Below, piece after piece: positions 15,669 to 25,769 of a DNA stretch of 58,448 bases. The stretch lies in NCBI RefSeq assembly GCF_934636505.1, contig NZ_CAKUAL010000004.1, positions 1-58,448 of the forward strand, in the 5' to 3' direction. The notes below the pieces were generated by a model. It searched no databases, was not told where the DNA came from, and was given only the letters and a program-made list of their open reading frames with translations. This DNA comes from an uncultured Ellagibacter sp. GTDB lineage: Bacteria; Actinomycetota; Coriobacteriia; Coriobacteriales; Eggerthellaceae. The translations under genes were made by a program, and so were the position numbers. Positions within the stretch are counted from its first letter, which is position 1, and every line of letters starts with the position of its first letter.

Positions 15669-16268
15669 ATGAAAAAGCTGTTCATCATCGGTGGGATGGG
15701 CGCTGGTAAGTCTACAGCCAGAAAAGCCCTCGTTGAGCAGGGGCTTCCTTATGTCGATTTAGATCATGTCGGGCATGAGGTGCTCGCCTGGGACACGGTG
15801 AAGGACGAGATTCGCGAAACCTTTGGGGACGATGTCTTCGGTGAAGACGGGGCGATCGATCGCAAGAAGCTTGCGGCGAAGGCGTTCGCGTCGCCGGCGG
15901 AAACGCGCAAGCTGAACCGCATCACGCTTCCTCGCATCGAGGAGTTGTTCTCCGACCGTATCGACGAGTTCGAACGCCAGGGGAACAAGGCCGTCGTGGT
16001 CGAGCAGTCGGTGTTCAAGAACCGCCAAGGCTCGCTTGCCTATTGCGCCGACGTGGTGATCGCCATCATCGCGCCGCTCGAGCTGCGCGTTGAACGTGCG
16101 GTGGCTTCGGGATTCTCCGAGATTGACGTGCGTCGCCGCATCGCCCGCCAGATCACGGATGCCGACCGCATCGAGGCCGCAGACGTCGTCTTCAGCAACG
16201 ATAGCACGCCGGAGGTGCTGCACGACAAGATGCTGAAGTGGTGGAAAGAGTACGAGAAGACGATTTAG
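15669..16268 (+). CDS. coaE: Dephospho-CoA kinase
   Basis: A 199-residue kinase for the last step of CoA synthesis, ATP-dependent phosphorylation of dephospho-CoA. The P-loop is GGMGAGKST at the N terminus; the substrate-lid region has YVDLDHVGHEVL; the family arginines are in RRRIARQ. The ATG at 15669 follows AGGAGG; longer in-frame extensions run into the rpsA terminator region. A hairpin terminator downstream overlaps the uvrB promoter. Confidence 0.92.
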   Translation: MKKLFIIGGMGAGKSTARKALVEQGLPYVDLDHVGHEVLAWDTVKDEIRETFGDDVFGEDGAIDRKKLAAKAFASPAETRKLNRITLPRIEELFSDRIDEFERQGNKAVVVEQSVFKNRQGSLAYCADVVIAIIAPLELRVERAVASGFSEIDVRRRIARQITDADRIEAADVVFSNDSTPEVLHDKMLKWWKEYEKTI

Positions 16269-16272
16269 AGTT

Positions 16273-16308
16273 CGAACACTTGTTCTAGTAATGATTCTGT
16301 GATAGACT
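16273..16308 (+). promoter_or_regulatory. uvrB promoter with LexA (SOS) box
   Basis: CGAACACTTGTTCT (16273-16286) is close to the Gram-positive/actinobacterial LexA consensus CGAAC-N4-GTTC. The -35 TTGTTC (16280-16285) lies inside it, followed by a 17 bp spacer and TAGACT (16303-16308). LexA binding would hide the -35. This places uvrB under SOS control, as in many bacteria. Confidence 0.72.
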
Positions 16309-16340
16309 AGCCTTCCCGAAACAGGGGAAGGCTAGTTTTT
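16306..16340 (+). terminator. coaE terminator overlapping the uvrB -10 box
   Basis: The stem ACTAGCCTTCCC (16306-16317) / GGGAAGGCTAGT (16325-16336) is followed by TTTTT. Its left arm begins inside the uvrB -10 box, so a transcript starting near 16315 would lack most of that arm and escape termination. Confidence 0.85.
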
Positions 16341-16403
16341 ATTTGGCGCCGGGCGCGGGGGGCTTGTTAGCTGCCTCCTCTTGGTGAAGGACGTGGTGCT
16401 CTG

Positions 16404-18554
<2,151 letters not shown>

Positions 18555-18586
18555 GCGCGCGGCTTGGCGATAGAGGGCCCTCGTGC

Positions 18587-19033
18587 TTACAGCTCGTCGG
18601 TGTCGAGCCAGATGGTGAAGGGCCCGTCGTTAACTAGCGATACCTCCATCATCGCGGCGAACTCGCCCGTCTCGACGCGAGGCACGTCCTTGCGCGCCTG
18701 AGAGACGAACAGCTCGTAGAGGCGTTTCGCTTCGGCGGGCGCGCCTGCATCGGTGAAGGAGGGGCGATTCCCCTTCTTGCAGCTGGCATAAAGGGTGAAC
18801 TGGGAAACGACGAGCACATCGCCCGACACATCGGCGAGTGAAAGGTTCGTCTTGCCTGCCTCGTCTTCAAAGATGCGCATCTTCGAGATTTTGCCCCACA
18901 GCTTGTCGACCTGCGCTTCGGTGTCGTTCGTGCCGACGCCGAGCAGGATGAGCAACCCGGTGCCGATGGACCCGACGGTTTTCCCGTCGATATCGACCTG
19001 GGCATGGGTGACTCGTTGGATAAGGGCGCGCAT
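18587..19033 (-). CDS. dtd: D-aminoacyl-tRNA deacylase
   Basis: A 148-residue cytoplasmic enzyme that removes D-amino acids (and glycine mischarged on tRNA-Ala) from tRNA. The family motifs SQFTLYASCKKGNRPSF and NDGPFTIWLDT are intact; they form the cross-dimer active site. The ATG at 19033 is chosen because AAAGGAG lies 7 nt upstream; the open frame extends further without homology. It is convergent with uvrB and divergent from recN. Confidence 0.93.
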   Translation of the reverse strand: MRALIQRVTHAQVDIDGKTVGSIGTGLLILLGVGTNDTEAQVDKLWGKISKMRIFEDEAGKTNLSLADVSGDVLVVSQFTLYASCKKGNRPSFTDAGAPAEAKRLYELFVSQARKDVPRVETGEFAAMMEVSLVNDGPFTIWLDTDEL

Positions 19034-19110
19034 GAATGCTCCTTTGGGTTCGCGGGCAATGAGTGAAAGTGTACTACGATGTGTTCCCTTTAGCATCTTC
19101 GGAAAAAACA

Positions 19111-19152
19111 GAAACATTTGTTCGAAAGATATGATGAATCATAGGGTATACT
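19111..19152 (+). promoter_or_regulatory. recN upstream region: LexA-like box, palindrome and -10
   Basis: GAAACATTTGTTCG (19111-19124) keeps the AAC-N4-GTT core of a LexA box but lacks the outer bases. The perfect palindrome TATGAT-GA-ATCATA (19130-19143) and TATACT (19147-19152, a good -10) follow. RecN is a classic SOS protein. The sites could also serve divergent dtd. Confidence 0.42.
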
Positions 19153-19315
19153 GTGCGGCAAGAAACAAGAGGCTTGGCCGTTAGGCCGCAGTGCCCTGCG
19201 TTGGGATTTGGGGGAAGCCGCCTCAAGCGTCGAGGTGCGAGGCGTCGCGGCGTGCGGGAAGCTATCTCGACACCGTGATGCGCGGTACAGGGCAAGTTCG
19301 GGAAAGGGAGATGTG

Positions 19316-20977
19316 ATGATCGACGAAATCCATGTCAGTAACGTGGCGCTCATTCGGGACGCGTCCTTTTCCCCTTCTCGCGGGCTCACGGCGATCACCG
19401 GCGAAACGGGGGCGGGAAAAACGGCGCTCCTTTCGGCGTGCAAGCTCCTTGTTGGTGAGCGTGCAGACAAAACCGCAGTTCGTGAAGGTTCTGACGGCCT
19501 ATCGGTCGAAGGCCGTCTCTTCTTCGACAGCATTGCCGACATCCCCGAGGGGGTAGAGCTCGAAGATGGCGAGGCGGTTGTTTGCCGTCGTGTCAGCATT
19601 GACGGCCGCTCCCGTGCGTCGATCAACGGCCACATGGCAAGTGCGAAGGAAATCGCTCGCCTCGTCGCGCCGACGCTCGATCTGTGCAGTCAACATGAGC
19701 ATCAGGCCCTTATGCGCTCCGCAACGCATCTTTCCTTGCTCGACGCTTGGGCGAAGGATTCCATTAGCGAGGCTCACGCCAACTACCTTTTGGCATTCGA
19801 AGCGGCGAAGCGCGCCGCTGACGAGCTTTCGCGCGTAAAAGCTGCTGGCGAGGCGTCGACGGCGAGGCTCGACGAGGCCCGCTTCACGCTCCAGCGCATC
19901 GACTCGGTCGGCGTTTCTGACGAAGGGGAATACGAGGAGCTCGCTGCGCGTCTCGAGAAGGCGGAAAACGCGGAATCGCTCGTTTCTGCAACGAACTGCG
20001 CCTACGAATCGCTTTCGGGCGAGGGGGGCGCCATCGATGCGCTCGATGCGGCGGCAAACGCGCTCGAAGGTGCGTCGGCGTACGACAAGACGCTTGCGGA
20101 ACTGGCGAGCTCGTTGCGCGAGTCGAGCTATGTGCTCGAGGACGTGTCCCGCGAGGCGCTGTCATATCGCGATTCGGTCGAGTTCGACTGCGACGCGCTT
20201 GAGGAGGCTCAGGAACGCATGGCGGCGCTTCAAGGGCTCCTTCGCGCGTTCGGCCCTCGGCTCTCCGACGTTATCGCTGCGCGCGAGGAGGCGGCGGAGC
20301 TGGTCTCCCTCGTCGACGATGCGGAGGAGCGGGAGCGGGCGGCGGTCCAGGCCCTCGAGGCGGCAGAACGGGAACTTGCCGAAACGGCGTCGGCGCTCGA
20401 TGCAGCCCGTCGCAAGATGGCGCCGCGCTTTGCCCAGGCTGTTTCGAAGGTGATGGCGCGTCTTGAAATGGGCAGCGCGTCCCTGGAATGCGAAGTGGGC
20501 GAGCTTCCGCGTGAGAAGTGGACGAAGGAAGGCCCCCATCAGGTTGAATTCATGTTTCGTCCCGGGAGCGGCATGCAGGCCCGCCCGCTTGCGCGCATCG
20601 CGTCGGGTGGCGAGGTCAGCCGCGTGATGCTCTCCATCAAGGTGGCGCTTGGCGAGGCGGACAGCGTCGACACACTCCTCTTCGACGAGGTCGATGCTGG
20701 CGTTGGCGGTGCGACGGCGGTGGCGCTTGCCTCCGTTCTCGCCGATTTGGCAAAGACTCACCAGGTGATCGTGGTCACGCATCTGGCGCAGGTTGCTGTT
20801 GCCGCCGATGTCCACTATGTCGTGCGCAAGACCCAAGGGGATATACCCGAGACCTCGCTCTCGGTCGTGTCGGGGGAAGAGAGGGCGTCCGAAATTGCAC
20901 GCATGCTCTCGGGCGATGTGACGGAAACCTCGCTTGCCCACGCGCGAGAGATGCTGCACAACGCTACTGGCGAGTAG
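19316..20977 (+). CDS. recN: DNA repair protein RecN
   Basis: A 553-residue SMC-like ATPase acting early in double-strand break repair. Walker A is GETGAGKT near residue 30, a long coiled coil with many Glu/Ala heptads fills the middle (about 150-360), the signature is ASGGEVSRVM and Walker B is LLFDEVDAGVGG. The ATG at 19316 follows GGAAAGGGAG and matches the usual N terminus (MIDEIHVSNVALI). The length is normal. It is monocistronic with a leader of about 160 nt, and SOS control is suggested by the upstream site. Confidence 0.95.
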   Translation: MIDEIHVSNVALIRDASFSPSRGLTAITGETGAGKTALLSACKLLVGERADKTAVREGSDGLSVEGRLFFDSIADIPEGVELEDGEAVVCRRVSIDGRSRASINGHMASAKEIARLVAPTLDLCSQHEHQALMRSATHLSLLDAWAKDSISEAHANYLLAFEAAKRAADELSRVKAAGEASTARLDEARFTLQRIDSVGVSDEGEYEELAARLEKAENAESLVSATNCAYESLSGEGGAIDALDAAANALEGASAYDKTLAELASSLRESSYVLEDVSREALSYRDSVEFDCDALEEAQERMAALQGLLRAFGPRLSDVIAAREEAAELVSLVDDAEERERAAVQALEAAERELAETASALDAARRKMAPRFAQAVSKVMARLEMGSASLECEVGELPREKWTKEGPHQVEFMFRPGSGMQARPLARIASGGEVSRVMLSIKVALGEADSVDTLLFDEVDAGVGGATAVALASVLADLAKTHQVIVVTHLAQVAVAADVHYVVRKTQGDIPETSLSVVSGEERASEIARMLSGDVTETSLAHAREMLHNATGE

Positions 20978-21081
20978 CGGTAACGCTGTCGGAAGCAGGC
21001 CTGCCAGGCGCGCTTCCCGCATCGGCCTGCGTATTCACCCGAGCATTCTCGCGCGCTTTCGCCCGTGGGCTCTGACTTAAA

Positions 21082-21124
21082 TGAAAAAGGTGGCCATCTG
21101 GAAGTTTTCCCAGATGGCCACCTT
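21082..21124 (-). terminator. Strong terminator between convergent recN and the deacetylase gene
   Basis: A perfect 15 bp stem, AAGGTGGCCATCTGG (21087-21101) / CCAGATGGCCACCTT (21110-21124), has an 8 nt loop. On the minus strand it is followed by TTTTTCAT, so it best terminates the deacetylase transcript; on the plus strand it may also stop recN read-through. Confidence 0.88.
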
Positions 21125-21209
21125 GGTTTCGCGTCGTTCTAATTGTCTTCTGCGCGTTGCGTGTTGCTCAGGGAGCCAGAGACCATGCCGCTTGCTATCC
21201 CGCAGCTCG

Positions 21210-22808
21210 CTACTTGCTCACGCTCGAATCCGCGGGCGGGTCGTATTGCAGAAGCTCGCTTATCGTGATGAAGCGATAGCCCTCTTGCTTCAGTTGGGGA
21301 AGGGCTTTCTTCAGCGCTTCCACGGTTTGCGAACGGTCGCCGCCGCCGTCGTGCATGAGGATGACGCTTCCTGGCTTCGCTTTCATGATGCGGCTCGCGA
21401 TGGTGTCCGCTCCCGGGCGCCGCCAGTCTTCGGTGTCAACGTTCCATCCGATCTCGGCATCGATGTAGGGTTGCAGCGTCCAAACGATATCGCCCTTGAA
21501 GTTGCCACCGGGCGCGCGCATGATGCGGGTGGGGTCTTCGCCGATGACGTCCTTGATTGCTTGAAAGCCCTTTTGAACCTCTTGAACCTGCTCGTCCGCG
21601 GTCATATACGTGAGATTCACGCCCTGGCCGCTGCCAGCAGCGTGGTCCCACGTGTGCGTGCAGATCTCGTTGCCTTCGTCGTGCGCACGTTTCACCACGT
21701 CAGAGTGGTCGGCAATCTGGTTGCCGATGGTGAAGAACGTCGCGTGCGCGTCATTCTCTTTCAGGACGTCGAGGATCTCAGCCGTCGTGTCCTTCCAAGG
21801 GCCGTCGTCGAAGGTGAGTGCGATCACCTTGTCGTCGCCGGTGTTCGCGGTGTAGATCTTGTACTCCTCGTTCACCGCGGGAGTCGTGTCCTCGGTCACG
21901 GTTTTACCGGAAATCTTGCCAGTTTTCGTCGTGCGCACGCCGTTCTGTCCGTCGATGTACACATGCAGCGAGCCGTTCCAGTAATTGTTGTCCTCGACGC
22001 GCTCGTAAGGAATTTCCTCGGTGGACGAATCGTAATCCTCCGTGACGTCGGCGCCGTTTTGGATATCGACGGCGTCTCCCTTCCTGACCTTCTTCGAACC
22101 GTCGTTGGTGGCGTTCCCGTTGATGGTCGCGGCGAAGCGGTCGCCGCCGCCCTCGGTGATGACGCTCGAGTCAACGGCGAGCAGGTTGCCCGCCGTCGGG
22201 GAGGCAAGTCCGTCGTCGATAAGCTTGTCAATCGTCGTTCCGTTGGAGACGGTGTGTTTCGCTCCGTTTACGGTGATGTCGAAAGTGGGCGGGTTCAAAA
22301 CGAAGAACACACCGATGCCGATAGCGATGATGAGCACCGCCATAACGCCGATGGCAACAGGACCGGGGCGTTTCGAGCGGCGCTCGGTGTAGCGGGAGTA
22401 ATCGTTGTAGACGGCGGCGTTGGCCGGGTTGTTCCGGTTCGCCTGCGCGCGAGAGCGATTGTACGACGCGGGTCGCACGTTCCCCTGAGCAGTGGGTCGA
22501 TTCGCCGATGAGCTGGCATGATTGCGCAAAGGCGCACCCTGGCGCATGTGCTGGCGAGAGTTCTGCGAGGGGGCGCGATGCGGCGCGGGCTCGCGCCCAG
22601 CTTGCGATGCGCTCCGCGGTCTGGGGGCACCCTGCTGATGGGCGCCTGTTTGCTGTCGGGTGTCAGCAGGGCGTCTGCTCGAAGAGGCGTGCTGGGCATC
22701 GTTTCCAACGGTACGACGATTCGGGCTTGCGTCTATTCGCCTTCTCGATGAATTTTCCCCAGGCTGCCGACTGTCCCGATAATGGTCTCGGCTAAATTGA
22801 TCCGTCAT
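21210..22808 (-). CDS. Membrane-anchored polysaccharide deacetylase (NodB domain)
   Basis: A 532-residue type II membrane protein. Residues 1-150 are a disordered Ser/Arg/Gln/Pro-rich cytoplasmic tail, residues 150-171 are a single membrane helix (VAIGVMAVLIIAIGIGVFFV), and residues 172-315 are an extracellular region. The NodB deacetylase has TFDDGPW (Asp334, Asp335), the HTWDH metal motif near 398-402, RAPGGNF and LMHDGG. It probably deacetylates peptidoglycan or another wall polymer. The start at 22808 follows AAGGAG at a long spacing; a start at 22865 is possible. It is monocistronic, ending at the strong hairpin at 21082-21124. Confidence 0.88.
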   Translation of the reverse strand: MTDQFSRDHYRDSRQPGENSSRRRIDASPNRRTVGNDAQHASSSRRPADTRQQTGAHQQGAPRPRSASQAGREPAPHRAPSQNSRQHMRQGAPLRNHASSSANRPTAQGNVRPASYNRSRAQANRNNPANAAVYNDYSRYTERRSKRPGPVAIGVMAVLIIAIGIGVFFVLNPPTFDITVNGAKHTVSNGTTIDKLIDDGLASPTAGNLLAVDSSVITEGGGDRFAATINGNATNDGSKKVRKGDAVDIQNGADVTEDYDSSTEEIPYERVEDNNYWNGSLHVYIDGQNGVRTTKTGKISGKTVTEDTTPAVNEEYKIYTANTGDDKVIALTFDDGPWKDTTAEILDVLKENDAHATFFTIGNQIADHSDVVKRAHDEGNEICTHTWDHAAGSGQGVNLTYMTADEQVQEVQKGFQAIKDVIGEDPTRIMRAPGGNFKGDIVWTLQPYIDAEIGWNVDTEDWRRPGADTIASRIMKAKPGSVILMHDGGGDRSQTVEALKKALPQLKQEGYRFITISELLQYDPPADSSVSK

Positions 22809-22940
22809 GGCGTAAAAGTGCTCCTTATGTAACTGAAGTGCGGACGGACACGCAAATTTCCGCACCTGGAAACGATTATACGCATTCGCGCTGGGTTATG
22901 CCGCGCGGCACTCCATTTCCGAAATATTCAAAAATAATTC

Positions 22941-22968
22941 TTGACATGTCGCTACGCTCTGCTAAAGT
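22941..22968 (+). promoter_or_regulatory. Promoter of the Trp T-box/ECF operon
   Basis: TTGACA (22941-22946), a 16 bp spacer and TAAAGT (22963-22968) form a strong promoter in an AT-rich stretch, placing transcription start near 22975 at the 5' end of the T-box. Confidence 0.8.
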
Positions 22969-22974
22969 GCGACT

Positions 22975-23270
22975 CACAACTTAATACGTTGAAACCGATG
23001 AGGCGAAGATCAAGCCGTTAAAGCGCTTACAGAGAGCGGGCGTTGCTGGAAGTCCCGCAGAGATGCTGAGCGGTAAATGGATCGCCGAGGGAAAGGGGAA
23101 AGGTTGTAAGCCCGCAAGGGAAGCAGCTGAGTATCTGGACCGTGAGCCTGCGTTAAGGGCAGAACATGTGTTGGCATGTTCGTGAGAGGGTTTCCTATGG
23201 GAAATCAATAAAGGTGGCACCGCAGATTTCGAATCTGTCCTTTATCTCAAAGGACAGATTTTTTATTTTA
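22975..23270 (+). ncRNA. T-box leader with UGG (Trp) specifier
   Basis: T-boxes sense uncharged tRNA by codon-anticodon pairing and by pairing with the tRNA 3' end. Visible parts are the base pair block GGCGA (22992-22996) / TCGCC (23082-23086), the AGAGA motif (23031-23035), GNUG as GCTG (23045-23048) and the specifier loop with TGG (23078-23080) followed by A. The antiterminator core AAGGTGGCACCGC (23211-23223) contains UGGC, whose C matches the G73 discriminator of bacterial tRNA-Trp. It ends in a terminator at 23232-23268. Two independent signals thus point to tryptophan. It controls the ECF transporter operon from 23394. Confidence 0.92.
23232..23268 (+). terminator. T-box-controlled terminator
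   Basis: AATCTGTCCTTT (23232-23243) pairs perfectly with AAAGGACAGATT (23249-23260), followed by TTTTTTATTTT. The left arm overlaps sequence needed by the antiterminator. Confidence 0.92.
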
Positions 23271-23393
23271 CGGCCAGATTGCCACCCGAGATGATTCCCG
23301 GGCGATTCCTCATTCGCGTCCAAGCCGGCAAACCGAAAAGTCCGGGGACGGACGAAGACAGGCGGAAAACCGCCAAGAAAGGAATGAGGAATC

Positions 23394-23981
23394 ATGACCG
23401 AGAACATTGCAGCAGCGAAGCGCACCATCGCCACCGACCAGAAGAAAGACGGCCTGTCCGTTCGGGACCTTATCTTGGTCGCCGTGCTTATCGCTGCAGG
23501 TGCTGTGCTGAAGCTCACCGTTTCGAGCTTTCTCAATTTCGCCGGTATGAAGCCGAACTTCATGATCGCCATGTACTGCCTAGCTATCATCCTCACGCGG
23601 CCGAAAATCTACCAATCGGTTGTCATTGGCCTGCTCGTCGGCGTGGTGAGCCAAATCCCCATGTTGAACGCGACGCCGCTGGTGAATATCGCATCTGAGA
23701 TGGTCGGCGCGCTTGTGTGCGGCATTCTCGTCACCGTGCTTGCTAAGGCGGCGCGCGACAGCAAGACCTGCCAAAACGTCGTCTTCCCGATTATCATCAC
23801 CTTCATCTCCACCGTTTTCTCGGGTTATACCTTCGCGATGATCGTCGGCGTTGCCGTTGCGCACCTTGACCCGCTTGCCGTGTTCGGGGTGTACGCCGTC
23901 ATGGTGCTCGGAACCGCCACGATGAACGCGGTGCTCGCTGCGATCCTCACCCCGGTTCTGCGCGCGGTTCTGAAGCGCTAA
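23394..23981 (+). CDS. trpP: ECF transporter S component, TrpP-like (tryptophan)
   Basis: A 195-residue membrane protein with about 5-6 helices. The segment AAGAVLKLTVSSFLNFAGMK followed by PNFMIAMYC resembles the GAVLH...MKPDF region of TrpP-type tryptophan transporters. S components bind the substrate in the membrane and dock on an EcfA/A'/T energising module. The RBS is AAAGGAATG ahead of ATG 23394. The Trp T-box directly upstream independently supports tryptophan (or a precursor) as substrate. The three module genes follow on the same strand, so this looks like a complete, dedicated transporter. Confidence 0.85.
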   Translation: MTENIAAAKRTIATDQKKDGLSVRDLILVAVLIAAGAVLKLTVSSFLNFAGMKPNFMIAMYCLAIILTRPKIYQSVVIGLLVGVVSQIPMLNATPLVNIASEMVGALVCGILVTVLAKAARDSKTCQNVVFPIIITFISTVFSGYTFAMIVGVAVAHLDPLAVFGVYAVMVLGTATMNAVLAAILTPVLRAVLKR

Positions 23982-24066
23982 ACCACCCCGTCTGTCTGAC
24001 GGAAGCCTGCCCGCTCGACGTGCAACCCCCAATTGCCCGAAGGTCTCTTACCACAAAGGACATCCC

Positions 24067-24924
24067 ATGATTGAAATCTCGCAGTTATCGTTTCGCTACC
24101 GGGAGGGGGCAGGCCCCATCCTCAAGGGGATCGACCTTTCCATCCCCGACGGCGCGTTCGTCGGCGTCACGGGCGCCGCGGGCAGCGGGAAGTCGACGCT
24201 CACCTACGCGATCAACGGCATCATCCCGCACTGCTACCCGGGCGATTTCTACGGCAGCGTCCGCGTTGACGGGCTTGACACGTGCGAGGCGTCGCTCACG
24301 GACATAAGCCGCCTGGTCGGAAGCGTGTGCCAGGACATCGACTCGCAGATGGTGTCGTCAGTGGTCGAAGACGAGGTGCTCTACGGCCTGGAGAACTTCG
24401 GCGTGCCTAAGGCCGAGATTCCTGCGCGGGTCGACGAGGCGCTTGCGGCAATGGACATCGCCGAGCTGCGCGACCGGAGCATCGCCGAGCTGTCGGGCGG
24501 TCAGAAACAGAAGGTCGCGGTCGCGTCGGTGCTCGCCCTGAAGCCGCGCGTGCTCGTGCTCGACGAGCCGACGGCAGAGCTCGACCCTGCATCCTCGGTT
24601 GCCGTGTTCGACCTGCTCAAGCGCTACTCGGTCGAACATGGGACAACCGTAATCGTGGTCGAGCAGAAAATTGCCCTGCTCTCCGAGTACGCCGACACGC
24701 TCGTTATCGTCGATGAGGGAGAGATTCGCTTCTGCAGCACTCCCCACGAGGTGCTCGAACATTCCGACGAGCTTCTCGAGATTGGGATGAACTGCCCGCG
24801 CTCGACAAGCCTTGTCAACAGGCTGCGTGCGCACGGGCTGGTGCGCGGGCCAGCGGTGTGCACCGTCGAGGGCGCCGTTTGCGCGTGCGAGGGGCTGCTA
24901 TCTGGGAAGGAGGCTTGCGCATGA
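24067..24924 (+). CDS. ecfA1: ECF transporter ATPase EcfA (first)
   Basis: A 285-residue ABC ATPase. Walker A is GAAGSGKST, the Q-loop is in SVCQDIDSQMV, the signature LSGGQKQKVAVA is intact and Walker B is VLVLDEPTAELD. The EcfA-specific C-terminal region after residue 225 is present. The start follows AAAGGACATCCC. The stop overlaps the next start by 4 bp (ATGA). It pairs with the second ATPase and EcfT to power the TrpP-like subunit. Confidence 0.93.
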   Translation: MIEISQLSFRYREGAGPILKGIDLSIPDGAFVGVTGAAGSGKSTLTYAINGIIPHCYPGDFYGSVRVDGLDTCEASLTDISRLVGSVCQDIDSQMVSSVVEDEVLYGLENFGVPKAEIPARVDEALAAMDIAELRDRSIAELSGGQKQKVAVASVLALKPRVLVLDEPTAELDPASSVAVFDLLKRYSVEHGTTVIVVEQKIALLSEYADTLVIVDEGEIRFCSTPHEVLEHSDELLEIGMNCPRSTSLVNRLRAHGLVRGPAVCTVEGAVCACEGLLSGKEACA

Positions 24925-25769
24925 TTGAGTTTCGCCAGGTGAGCGCCTCATATGATGGTGAGCTTGCCATCTTGCGGGATGTGAGATTCACGGTGGGCGA
25001 CGGGGATTTCGTCGCCTTCGTTGGAACGAACGGCGCGGGGAAATCCACCACGATGCGCCTGATCAACGGCCTTTTGAAGCCGACGTCGGGCGAGGTTTTG
25101 ATCGACGGAGTGTCGACCTCGCAGCTGAGGACGAGCGAGCTTGCCTCGAAGGTGGGCTTCCTGTTCCAAAACCCTGATCGGCAGATTTGCTGCAAGACGG
25201 TGCGCGAGGAACTGCTGCTTGGCTTTTCCGCTCAAGGCCGCGCGGGCGCCGAAGCCGAGGCGAAGATCGATGCGATGATCGAGCGCTTCGGGTTCGACGG
25301 CGATGCCGAGCCTTTCCTCTTGAACCGCGGGACGCGCCAGCTTTTGGCGCTCGCGTCGATCATTGTGCTCGAGCCGCCTATCGTCGTGCTCGACGAGCCC
25401 ACGACGGGCCTCGATTTCCGCGAATGCGCCAAGGTGATGGAGGTGGTCTCCGATTTGAACGCCCGCGGCACCACCGTTGTCATGGTGTGCCACGACATGG
25501 AGGTCGTCGGCGACTACGCGACGCGCGTGATCGCCATGACCGCAGGTCAGGTAGTTGCCGATGGTGCGACGTTCGATGTGCTGCGCGATGAGGGTGTTCT
25601 TTCCCGCGCGCATCTTCTGCCGCCGCAAATCATCGAGGTGTCGATGCGCCTTGCGCAGGAAGGCGCGGTCTCGCCCGCGTCGCCTGTTGCAGGCGCGAAC
25701 ACGCTCGACGACATGGAGCGCGCGCTCGCGGGTGAAGTCGGCGCGCGCGGGGAAGGAAGTGCCAAATGA
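24921..25769 (+). CDS. ecfA2: ECF transporter ATPase EcfA' (second), degenerate signature
   Basis: A 282-residue ABC ATPase. Walker A GTNGAGKST and Walker B IVVLDEPTTGLD are intact, but the signature LSGGQ is replaced by NRGTR (LLNRGTRQLLALA). In heterodimeric ABC engines one composite site is often degenerate, so this subunit probably supplies a non-hydrolysing site. ATG 24921 overlaps the previous stop; a longer upstream frame overlaps ecfA1 and is unlikely. The C-terminal 45 residues are Ala/Gly-rich. It overlaps ecfT by 4 bp. Confidence 0.92.
   Translation: MIEFRQVSASYDGELAILRDVRFTVGDGDFVAFVGTNGAGKSTTMRLINGLLKPTSGEVLIDGVSTSQLRTSELASKVGFLFQNPDRQICCKTVREELLLGFSAQGRAGAEAEAKIDAMIERFGFDGDAEPFLLNRGTRQLLALASIIVLEPPIVVLDEPTTGLDFRECAKVMEVVSDLNARGTTVVMVCHDMEVVGDYATRVIAMTAGQVVADGATFDVLRDEGVLSRAHLLPPQIIEVSMRLAQEGAVSPASPVAGANTLDDMERALAGEVGARGEGSAK

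Noticed and set aside
21081..22511. A 476-codon plus-strand open frame opposite the polysaccharide deacetylase
   Set aside because: It begins inside a strong terminator hairpin and has no motif, while the minus strand has a clear NodB domain.
22981..23268. Short open frames inside the Trp T-box leader
   Set aside because: The conserved T-box parts explain the sequence; the frames lack an RBS.
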